Shown here one piece after another: positions 1 through 5,180 of a stretch of DNA of 5,230 nucleotides. The notes under the pieces were generated by a model. That model was not told where the DNA came from, searched no databases, and saw nothing but the letters and a program-made list of their open reading frames with translations. A program made the position numbers and the translations under genes. Location: positions 1 to 5,230 of the forward strand of contig DAHWHV010000420.1 of assembly GCA_027335545.1 (NCBI GenBank). Direction: 5' to 3'. The stretch's first letter is position 1. Every line of letters starts with the position of its first letter. This DNA comes from Clostridia bacterium (GTDB lineage: Bacteria; Bacillota_E; RBS10-35; JAJYVN01).

Positions 1-1106
1 CTCCGGCCCCCCAGCTCGCCGCCCGCGCCCCGCTCGCCCTCGCCCGTGCCCCCGCCCACGAAGCGATCGGGCGCGCAGGCGGCCGGGAGGGGGGTCCCGC
101 GGAGGATGGCCTCCCCCAGCAGCCGGGCCGTCAGCGGGGCCAGGAGGATCCCATTGCGGTGGTGGCCGGTGGCGAGCCAGGTCCGGGAGGCACCCGGCAG
201 GCGGCCTAACAGCGGCAGGTGGTCGGGGCTACAGGGGCGCAGGCCCGCCCAGGCCTCGGCCAGTTCCGCCGCCGCCAGGGGCGGTGCGGCCTGCGTCGCG
301 GCGGTCGCCAGGGCGCCGACCGCGCCAACGGTCACGGTCCGGTCGAAGCCGGCCTGAGCCTCCTCGGTGGCCCCGACCAGGACGCGCCCCCCGGACTTGG
401 GCACGAGGTAGCACCCGTCGGACCAGACCACTAGCGGTGGTCCCCACCCAGGGTGGCGCAGCATCAGCCGTTGGCCCTTGACGGGTCGCACGGGCACCCC
501 GGCCAGCAACCCGGACCACGCCCCGGTGGCCACGACGACGGCCTCGGCGGCCACGCGCCCCTCGGGCGTGTCCACCGCGCCGTCGTGGATGGCCGTGACG
601 ACGACCCCCTCCCGCACCCGGGCCCCCGCCCGCACCGCGGCCTGCCCCAGGGCCAGGGTCAGGCGCGGCGCATCGACCTGCCCGTCGGGGACCCACAGGC
701 CGAGGAGGGCGGGCGCCAGTCCCGGGCACAGGCGCGCGCACTCCCCCGCGTCGCACAGCCGGGCCTCCAGCCCCTGCTCCCCCTGCCAGCGGGCGCGGGC
801 GCGCAACTCGGCCGCCCCCGCTTCGTCACACGTGACCCGGAGGATGCCCGAGAACTCCAGACCCACCTCCAGGCCGGCGCACCACTCCGGGAACATGGCC
901 CGGGAGCGCAGCCCGAGCTCCAGCAGGGGCCCCGGGGCGCGCGCCTCCACCTGCGGCGCCAGCATCCCGCCGGCACCCGCCGAGGCCCCGGCGGCGAGCC
1001 GCTCCCGCTCCAGCACAAGGACCCGGGCTCCGCTTGACGCCAATTCATAGGCCAGGGCACAGCCGATCACGCCGCCGCCGACGACCACGACCTCCGCCCT
1101 ACTCAA
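1..1106 (-). CDS. thiO: Glycine oxidase ThiO (FAD-dependent, thiamin thiazole branch), 3' end beyond window
   Basis: This FAD-dependent amine oxidase of the DAO family would oxidise glycine to dehydroglycine, the imine used by ThiG to build the thiazole ring. The frame is open from 1106 to the left edge (368 codons, no stop). Seen: the dinucleotide-binding motif VVVVGGGVIG (residues 6-15), an acidic strand end LVLERE (30-35), the flavin-contacting ASAGAGGMLAPQ stretch (41-52), a central sheet domain, AGLRP (287-291) and the C-terminal TGHHRNGILLAP motif (313-324). Arg290 and Arg317 align with the substrate-binding Arg302 and Arg329 of Bacillus subtilis glycine oxidase at a constant offset; Tyr233 probably matches its Tyr246. 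The start is a TTG overlapping the thiSG stop by 8 bases, which suggests translational coupling; the only nearby alternative, a GTG at 1088, would trim the first beta strand. The usual family end (APDRF, to 349) is followed by a Gly/Glu-rich tail still open at the edge. The function call is firm; only the C-terminus is unknown. Confidence 0.93.
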   Translation of the reverse strand, partial: MSRAEVVVVGGGVIGCALAYELASSGARVLVLERERLAAGASAGAGGMLAPQVEARAPGPLLELGLRSRAMFPEWCAGLEVGLEFSGILRVTCDEAGAAELRARARWQGEQGLEARLCDAGECARLCPGLAPALLGLWVPDGQVDAPRLTLALGQAAVRAGARVREGVVVTAIHDGAVDTPEGRVAAEAVVVATGAWSGLLAGVPVRPVKGQRLMLRHPGWGPPLVVWSDGCYLVPKSGGRVLVGATEEAQAGFDRTVTVGAVGALATAATQAAPPLAAAELAEAWAGLRPCSPDHLPLLGRLPGASRTWLATGHHRNGILLAPLTARLLGEAILRGTPLPAACAPDRFVGGGTGEGERGAGGELGGR

Positions 1107-2106
1107 GGCGGGGCACCCCCACGGGGGACGTGGAGGGGCTGGCCTCGGCGCGGCGCGGGATGCGCCCGGCCAGGAACCCCTGGCGCCCCGCGCGGACGGC
1201 CAGGGCCATCGCCCCCGCCATGGCCACCGGGTCCTGCGCCTGGGCGATCGCCGTGTTGATCAGCACGGCGTCGGCGCCGGCCTCCATCGCGGCCGCCGCG
1301 TCGGAGGGGGCCCCCAGGCCGGCGTCCACCACGACGGGCACCTGGACCCGGGCCTTGATGCGCCGGATCGCGGCGGTGTCCAGGACCCCCTGGCCGCTGC
1401 CGATCGGGGAGCCCAGCGGCATGATCGTGGCCGCGCCGGCCGCCTGGAGGTGGACGGCGGCGACGGGATCGGGGGCCGTGTAGGGGAGGACGACGAAGCC
1501 GCGGCGGACCAACTCCCGCGTCGCCTCGACCGTCGCGGCGACATCCGGCCAGAGGCTCTCCCGGTCGCCGATCACCTCGAGCTTCACCCATGCGGTCCCC
1601 GTGGCGGCGCGCCCGAGTTCCGCCAGGTGGATCGCCTCGGAGGCGCTGTAGGCACCGGCCGTATTGGGCAACAACCGGTAGCCGGCCGGCGCGAGCTCCG
1701 CCAGCAGGGGTGTGCCACCCACGTCCAGGTCGAAGTAGCGCACGGCCACCGTGACGAGTTCCGCCCCGGCGGCGCGCAGGGCGGCCGCCATCAGGGCCGT
1801 GGTCTGGAACTTCCCCGTGCCGCAGATCAACCGGCTCCGCAGGTGCACCCCGGCGACCACCCAGTCGTCCTCCGGGGACGCCCCGCCCCCACCCGCCACC
1901 ACCGCGACCACCTCGATTCGGTCTCCCTCTTGGGGGTACAGGTCCCCCCAGGCCCCCCGGGGCACGATCTCGCCGTTGCGGGCCGCCACCACGGCGCGCG
2001 CATCCACCCCGCGCGACTCCAGGTGTGCCAGCAGGCTTTGACCCTGCGGCCACTCCGCCGGCTTGCCGTTGAGCACGACCCGCACCACCGGTCCCGCCGG
2101 CGTCAC
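1099..2106 (-). CDS. thiSG: Bifunctional sulfur carrier ThiS / thiazole synthase ThiG fusion
   Basis: This 335-residue protein has two parts. Residues about 8-75 are a ThiS beta-grasp sulfur carrier (VVLNGKPAEW near the start, ending VVAVVAGGGG at 66-75). Residues about 83-335 are a full-length ThiG barrel: LICGTGKF (93-100), LPNTAG (146-151), WVKLEVIGD (173-181), GFVVLPYT (203-210), MPLGSPIGSGQG (229-240), VPVVVDAGLGAPSDAA (256-271) and INTAIA (283-288). Lys175 matches the lysine that forms the imine with 1-deoxy-D-xylulose 5-phosphate in known ThiG. ThiG assembles the thiazole phosphate ring from that sugar, dehydroglycine and ThiS thiocarboxylate. Fusions of this type are known annotations. 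The oddity is that the Gly-Gly end of ThiS, which must be free to be thiocarboxylated, is internal and joined to ThiG by only about seven residues. The start is a GTG overlapping the tenI stop (GTGA). A strong internal Shine-Dalgarno and GTG could also make ThiG alone (separate entry). Confidence 0.95.
   Translation of the reverse strand: MTPAGPVVRVVLNGKPAEWPQGQSLLAHLESRGVDARAVVAARNGEIVPRGAWGDLYPQEGDRIEVVAVVAGGGGASPEDDWVVAGVHLRSRLICGTGKFQTTALMAAALRAAGAELVTVAVRYFDLDVGGTPLLAELAPAGYRLLPNTAGAYSASEAIHLAELGRAATGTAWVKLEVIGDRESLWPDVAATVEATRELVRRGFVVLPYTAPDPVAAVHLQAAGAATIMPLGSPIGSGQGVLDTAAIRRIKARVQVPVVVDAGLGAPSDAAAAMEAGADAVLINTAIAQAQDPVAMAGAMALAVRAGRQGFLAGRIPRRAEASPSTSPVGVPRLE
1858..1873 (-). promoter_or_regulatory. 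Internal Shine-Dalgarno and GTG start for separate ThiG
   Basis: Inside thiSG, at the ThiS/ThiG junction, the minus strand reads GGAGG at 1873-1869 (GGAGGA counting the next base), then 8 bases, then an in-frame GTG at 1860-1858 (codon 83). Translation from here would give about 253 residues beginning MVAGVHLRSRLICGTGKF, which is the normal length and N-terminus of stand-alone ThiG. Most starts in this window have weaker Shine-Dalgarno sequences than this internal one. That it is used is an inference: GGAGG arises easily from Pro-Glu-Asp codons in GC-rich genes. Confidence 0.5.
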
Positions 2107-2777
2107 GCCCCCACCCCCCGGCCGGCCGCGACCAGGGCGTGGCGCGGCCGGGCGTGTGTCGCGGCCATGGCGCGGCGCAGGCCGGCGGCCGCGCCCTCCG
2201 GATCGGCCTCCTGCAGCAGGGCCCGGATCACGGCCACACCGGCGCAGCCGGTGCGCAGGACCTCCCCCACGTTCGCGGCCGTGATGCCCCCGATCGCCAG
2301 CACGGGCGCCGGGACCGCCGCCACGACCTCGGCCAGGGCGCGCAGGCCCCGCGCGGCGGCGCCGGGCTTACTGCCCGTGGGGAAGACGTGTCCGAAGGTA
2401 ACGTAGTCGGCCCCGGCCGCCACGGCGGCCAACGCCTCCGCCAGCGAATGCACCGAGGCGCCGACCCAGAAGCCGTCCGTGGCCGGGAGCAGGCGGCGGG
2501 CTGCGGCGACCGGCAGGCCGCGGCCAGGCAGGTGCACCCCCGCCGCCCCGCTGGTCAGGGCGATGTCGGCACGGTCGTTGACGAGCACCGCCGCCCCACC
2601 CGCGACCGCCGCCAGCGCCTCGTGCGTCGCCGCCCAGACGGCCTCGGCCGGCTGGCCCTTCTCGCGTACCTGCACGGCGTCCACGCCCCCGCGCACGGCG
2701 GCGGCCACGGCCGCGGCCAGGGGCAGGCGGCTCTCCAGCCGGTCGGTGATCAGGTGCAGCACGAACGCGTCCGCCAT
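2103..2777 (-). CDS. tenI: Thiazole tautomerase TenI (ThiE/TenI family; may be auto-annotated as thiamine phosphate synthase)
   Basis: This 224-residue TIM barrel belongs to the ThiE/TenI family. Motifs in order: LHLITDR (8-13), VQVREK (36-41), VNDRADIAL (66-74), GVHLP (80-84), VGASVHSLAEA (105-115), GADYVTFGHVFPTGSKPG (122-139), ARGL (142-145), AIGGIT (161-166), GVAVI (180-184). Two features point to TenI, which aromatises the ThiG product, rather than ThiE, which couples thiazole and pyrimidine. First, GHVF carries His130, aligning with catalytic His122 of Bacillus subtilis TenI, where ThiE has Gly-Pro. Second, the second Mg-binding Asp of ThiE (in its HxGQxD stretch) is Gly87 here. SVHSL and the later RGL also match TenI. 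The REK, ND and T-x-S-K residues of the ThiE phosphate site persist, so residual or dual activity cannot be excluded. The ATG start has a G-run (2793-2788) 10 bases upstream. It is the first gene of the operon, ahead of thiSG and thiO. Confidence 0.88.
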   Translation of the reverse strand: MADAFVLHLITDRLESRLPLAAAVAAAVRGGVDAVQVREKGQPAEAVWAATHEALAAVAGGAAVLVNDRADIALTSGAAGVHLPGRGLPVAAARRLLPATDGFWVGASVHSLAEALAAVAAGADYVTFGHVFPTGSKPGAAARGLRALAEVVAAVPAPVLAIGGITAANVGEVLRTGCAGVAVIRALLQEADPEGAAAGLRRAMAATHARPRHALVAAGRGVGA

Positions 2778-2888
2778 GCGGGCGGGTCCCCCCAAAAAGG
2801 AAATGCCGCCAACCGCAAGCGGGTTGACGGCGACAGTGCTACGCCCACTGCCGAGACGCGTCCGCCGGCCCTGCCGACGACCAACAAC
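2778..2888 (-). promoter_or_regulatory. Structured 5' leader of the thiazole operon (candidate cis-regulatory RNA)
   Basis: From the inferred transcription start near 2888 to the tenI ATG, the RNA can form three consecutive hairpins. Hairpin 1 pairs GTCGGC (2878-2873) with GCCGGC (2869-2864) around a 3-base loop. Hairpin 2 pairs GGCAGTG (2852-2846) with CACTGTC (2838-2832) around a 7-base loop. Hairpin 3 is the terminator at 2831-2805, directly abutting hairpin 2. No CTGAGA or downstream THI-box core of the TPP riboswitch is present in the leader, and no T-box core (TGGNACC) either. The ligand or factor, if any, is unknown; regulation is inferred only from the arrangement. Confidence 0.5.
2794..2831 (-). 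terminator. Intrinsic terminator / attenuator just upstream of tenI
   Basis: On the minus strand GCCGTCAACC (2831-2822) pairs with GGTTGGCGGC (2814-2805), nearly perfect with one G-T pair, around a short GC loop. It is followed at once by ATTTCCTTTTT (2804-2794), the only long A/T-rich run nearby. The structure lies downstream of the likely promoter and only 16 bases before the tenI start, ahead of its ribosome binding site. It would therefore end leader transcripts before the operon unless antitermination occurs, which is the layout of an attenuator. It is too far from cinA and behind a new promoter to be simply the cinA terminator, though it could also serve as that. Confidence 0.72.
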
Positions 2889-2894
2889 GACCGT

Positions 2895-2923
2895 ACCGTA
2901 GCAGGGGCGGGCGGCTGCGTCAA
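2895..2923 (-). promoter_or_regulatory. Sigma70-type promoter for tenI-thiSG-thiO
   Basis: The minus strand reads TTGACG (2923-2918), exactly 17 bases, then TACGGT (2900-2895). The -35 matches 5 of 6 consensus bases. The -10 keeps the key T, A and final T, as is common in GC-rich genomes. The predicted start is near 2888. It is the only well-spaced hexamer pair I could find in the gap, and it faces the thiamin genes. Confidence 0.68.
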
Positions 2924-3147
2924 GGCTAGGGGCGGGCCGAGCGGGGACCGGGGGCGTTCGACCCTCCGCGCCGGGCGCCCCGGCCATGCTTCGCGCACGG
3001 CCCCGGGCGGGAGCACCCCGCGCGGCCCATGAGGCTGAGGCGAAGAGGCCCAGAGGGCGGGGGACCACAAGGGGCGGTCCCCCGCGGCGCCTGGCAGACA
3101 CCCGAGCCGGGAGCGGTGCCCGCACGGGGGGTTCTTGCGGGGACCGC
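2924..3147 (-). other. Non-coding gap between cinA and the thiazole operon promoter, hairpin-rich
   Basis: I see no credible gene in this stretch. Long open frames cross it only because GC-rich DNA has few stop codons, and none shows a recognisable family. It holds several inverted repeats. 3119-3124 with 3136-3141 is a 6-bp stem just after the cinA stop. 3057-3066 with 3076-3085 is a perfect 10-bp stem (separate entry). 2982-2989 with 2995-3002 is an 8-bp stem with a 5-base loop. A GCGGGG(G)ACC motif recurs at 2941, 3057 and 3137, with an inverted copy at 3076. Confidence 0.55.
3057..3085 (-). terminator. Perfect 10-bp inverted repeat downstream of cinA (terminator-like, no U-tract)
   Basis: GCGGGGGACC (3057-3066) and GGTCCCCCGC (3076-3085) form a perfect 10-bp GC-rich stem with a 9-base loop, about 60 bases past the cinA stop. 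In this position it could stop or stabilise the cinA transcript. There is no T-run after it on the minus strand, so a classic intrinsic terminator is not shown; GC-rich bacteria often use such stems without U-tracts. Confidence 0.42.
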
Positions 3148-4452
3148 CTACAGGGCCGCCGCGCCGCCCAACACGTAGCGGCGGATCGTGGTGAGCCCGT
3201 CCTGGCTGGCCCGCCAGCGGATCACCGCGCGGTCCCCCCCCAGGTTCAGGCGGTGACACCAGGTGCCGTCGGCCCCGGCCAGGGCGACGAACACGGTGCC
3301 GACCGGCTTGTCCGCGCTGCCCCCGTCGGGCCCGGCGACGCCGGTGATGGCGAGCCCCAGGCTCGATCCGGCCTGCCGCCGCACGCCCTCGGCCATCGCG
3401 CGGGCGACGGGCTCGCTGACCGCGCCGTTTCGTTGCAGCGTGTCCCCGGGCACCCCGAGGAGGTCGATCTTGGCGGCGTTGGCGTAGGTGACCGCACCCA
3501 GCAGGAAGGCCGCCGAGGCGCCCGCGGACTCCGTGAGCCTCTCGCTGAGCAGGCCGCCGGTGCAGGATTCGGCCACGGCCAGGGTCAGCCCGCGTGCGGC
3601 GAGTTCGCGCACGACCGCGCCGCCCAGGGCCTCGTCGTCGGTGCCATAGATCCACTCCCCGATGCGGGCGCGCACGGCCTCCTCGACGGGGCGGATCTGG
3701 GCCGCGGCGGTGTCCGGCGCGTCCGCGCGGGCCGTCAGCCGCACCTCCACCTCCCCGGGCTTGGCGTAGGTGGCGATCGTCGGGTTGACGGCGACGTCGA
3801 TCAGGTCTCGCAGGCGGTGCTCGACCTCGGACTCACCCATGCCCGTGATGCGCAGGGAGCGCGACTGCAGCACCGTGCGCTGCCCGTCGGGGCCGGCCGC
3901 CCAGCCCTCGAGGTACTCGGCCAGGAATCCGGAGACCATGGGCCGGAACTCGTTGGGGGGACCGGGTAGGCACACCACCACCCGCGGCACCCTGCCGCCG
4001 TTCGGGAGCGGGTAGTCAGCGGTCAGCAGGACGCCCGGTGCCGTCCCGTGGGCATTGGGGATCGCGGCGGCGCCCTCGGGCAGTTCCGCCTGTCGCCGGT
4101 TGTTGGGCGTCGGCCGACCACGACCCCGGAAGCGTTGCACGATCCGGTCCCAACTCGGCTCGTCGACGACGATCCCGCGCCCGAAGGCCTCCGCCACGAC
4201 CTCCTTGGTGAGGTCGTCCTGCGTCGGGCCGAGTCCCCCGATCGTCACGACCATCTCGGCCCGGCCGAGGGCTTGGCGCAGGGCCGCCAGCAACCGCTCG
4301 CGGTTGTCCCCCACGGTCACCTGGCAGTAGTGCAGGGCCCCGTGCTCCGCCAGGACCTGCGCCAGGAACTGCCCGTTGGTGTTGGCGATCTGCCCCAGGA
4401 GCAGCTCCGTCCCGACCGCGATCACCTCGACGACCCTCGCCAATGATGCCAT
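3148..4452 (-). CDS. cinA: CinA: competence/damage-inducible family protein with NMN deamidase (PncC) domain
   Basis: This 434-residue protein has the complete CinA architecture. The N-terminal molybdopterin-binding-like (COG1058) domain spans about residues 8-172: VIAVGTELLLGQIANTN (10-26), VTIGGLGPTQDDLTKE (69-84) and CLPGPPNEFRPM (161-172). A middle KH-like region covers about 175-265. The C-terminal PncC-type domain (about 276-430) has AVAESCTGG (292-300), ESAGASAAFLLGAVTYANAAK (308-328) and AITGVAGPDGGS (368-379). Characterised CinA proteins hydrolyse NMN to nicotinate mononucleotide in pyridine nucleotide recycling, through a Ser-Lys pair; Ser297 in ESCTGG and Lys328 are the expected counterparts. 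The N-terminal domain acts as an ADP-ribose pyrophosphatase in some members. The enzyme should be cytosolic. The start is uncertain: AGGGGG directly abuts the ATG at 4452, whereas an in-frame TTG at 4443 (MARVVEVIAVG) sits 9 bases from it. It diverges from ogt. Confidence 0.95.
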   Translation of the reverse strand: MASLARVVEVIAVGTELLLGQIANTNGQFLAQVLAEHGALHYCQVTVGDNRERLLAALRQALGRAEMVVTIGGLGPTQDDLTKEVVAEAFGRGIVVDEPSWDRIVQRFRGRGRPTPNNRRQAELPEGAAAIPNAHGTAPGVLLTADYPLPNGGRVPRVVVCLPGPPNEFRPMVSGFLAEYLEGWAAGPDGQRTVLQSRSLRITGMGESEVEHRLRDLIDVAVNPTIATYAKPGEVEVRLTARADAPDTAAAQIRPVEEAVRARIGEWIYGTDDEALGGAVVRELAARGLTLAVAESCTGGLLSERLTESAGASAAFLLGAVTYANAAKIDLLGVPGDTLQRNGAVSEPVARAMAEGVRRQAGSSLGLAITGVAGPDGGSADKPVGTVFVALAGADGTWCHRLNLGGDRAVIRWRASQDGLTTIRRYVLGGAAAL

Positions 4453-4658
4453 CCCCCTGGGGCACACGCGGGCGGCACACGGCGACCGGTGACGCGGCGC
4501 AGGGCTGCGCGGCCCCTGCGCCGAACCCGACCCCCGCGTCTCCACCGGCGGCGCCTGCATGCTGTGGAGCCGCGGAACGCCCGACGCGCATGCCCCGCTC
4601 GGGGCGCGGCGGGTCGATCCGGCTGCGCCAAACCGCGCGGGGAAGGGGCGGGAGCCGC
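4453..4658. promoter_or_regulatory. Divergent intergenic region between cinA and ogt
   Basis: This 206-bp gap must hold promoters for both genes, but no convincing -35/-10 pair is visible on either strand; everything is GC-rich. It contains a perfect 9-bp inverted repeat (4496-4504 with 4514-4522) and a 5-bp stem at 4592-4605. The ribosome binding site for ogt is the GGGAG at 4650-4654. Open frames extend both genes into this gap but show no family similarity. Confidence 0.5.
4496..4522. repeat. Perfect 9-bp inverted repeat in the cinA-ogt divergent region
   Basis: GGCGCAGGG (4496-4504) and CCCTGCGCC (4514-4522) are exact inverted copies separated by 9 bases. The position, 44 bases upstream of the cinA start and well upstream of ogt, would suit an operator or a leader hairpin of cinA. 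Chance is a real alternative at this GC content. Confidence 0.4.
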
Positions 4659-5180
4659 ATGCTCCGCTGGACCCGGGTCCCCAGCCCGCTGGGCCCGCTC
4701 CTGCTGGTCGCCACGGAGCGCGGCCTGTGCGCCTGCGACTTCTGCGACGAAGGGGCGGGCCCCTGCGCCCGCTCGTGCGCCGCTGGACCCGTGGTGGAGG
4801 ATCCCCGCGGTCTGGCGGATGAGGCGGAGCAGGTGGGCCGATACTTCGCGGGGGACCTTTGCACCTTCCGCGTCCGCCTCGATCCGCTGCTGGGCCGGGG
4901 GGCCTGGGATCGGGCCGTCTGGGAGCGGTTGCGGGCGATCCCCTTCGGAGAAACCCGCACCTACGGTGAGATCGCCCGGGCCGTCGACCGGCCCCCCGCG
5001 GCCCGGGCAGTCGGCGGGGCGTGCGGCCGCAACCCGCTGACGCTGCTGGTCCCCTGCCACCGGGTGGTGGGCGGGGACGGCAGGCTCACCGGTTACGGCA
5101 GCGGCTTGGAACGCAAGCGCTGGCTCCTGGAGCACGAGCGGCGGGTCCGGGGAGCGGGGCGGGCCGGGTCGGGGGCGTGA
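4659..5180 (+). CDS. ogt: Methylated-DNA--protein-cysteine S-methyltransferase (Ogt/MGMT)
   Basis: This 173-residue suicide repair enzyme would move the alkyl group from O6-alkylguanine (and O4-alkylthymine) in DNA onto its own cysteine. The N-terminal domain (about 1-75) opens with the usual SPLGPLLLVAT strand (9-19). The C-terminal domain carries GETRTYGEIA (98-106), the arginine finger ARAVGGA (115-121, Arg116), GRNP (123-126) and the active-site VPCHRVV (131-137), then LTGYGSGLERKRWLLEHE (143-160). Cys133 is the alkyl acceptor; Tyr102, Asn125, His134 and Glu160 match the catalytic and hinge residues of human MGMT. There is no Ada-type AraC domain. The ATG at 4659 is chosen because GGGAG lies 4 bases upstream and the family N-terminus begins here; an ATG at 4590 adds only basic low-complexity residues. 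Unusual: five cysteines within residues 24-40. It is divergent from cinA, with no operon partner visible. Confidence 0.95.
   Translation: MLRWTRVPSPLGPLLLVATERGLCACDFCDEGAGPCARSCAAGPVVEDPRGLADEAEQVGRYFAGDLCTFRVRLDPLLGRGAWDRAVWERLRAIPFGETRTYGEIARAVDRPPAARAVGGACGRNPLTLLVPCHRVVGGDGRLTGYGSGLERKRWLLEHERRVRGAGRAGSGA

Noticed and set aside
1882..1897. G-rich run at the ThiS glycine codons as a programmed frameshift that would release ThiS
   Set aside because: Neither shifted frame stops directly after Gly-Gly. One runs about 20 residues before a stop and the other stays open through ThiG, so the run offers no clean way to make a ThiS terminus.
1450..2406. Long plus-strand open frames opposite thiSG, tenI, thiO and cinA (for example 1450-2406 and 2986-3969)
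   Set aside because: They mirror real genes in GC-rich DNA, are rich in Arg/Gly/Pro/His, and show no recognisable domain.
2748..2755. ACCTGATC on the minus strand, resembling the THI-box core of the TPP riboswitch
   Set aside because: It lies inside the tenI coding sequence (the conserved HLITDR codons), the following bases do not continue the consensus, and no CTGAGA core is nearby.
2778..3125. N-terminal extension of tenI to a start at 3125
   Set aside because: The frame is open only because of high GC. It contains the promoter and the terminator hairpin, and the family N-terminus begins at the ATG at 2777.
4453..4560. Upstream extension of cinA to an ATG at 4560
   Set aside because: The added residues are low-complexity Pro/Arg/Ser with no CinA similarity; the family begins just before VIAVGTELLLGQ.
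4443..4658. Upstream extension of ogt to 4443 or 4590
   Set aside because: The extra residues are not part of the Ogt family. The 4443 extension overlaps the cinA start, and the ATG at 4659 has a good ribosome binding site.
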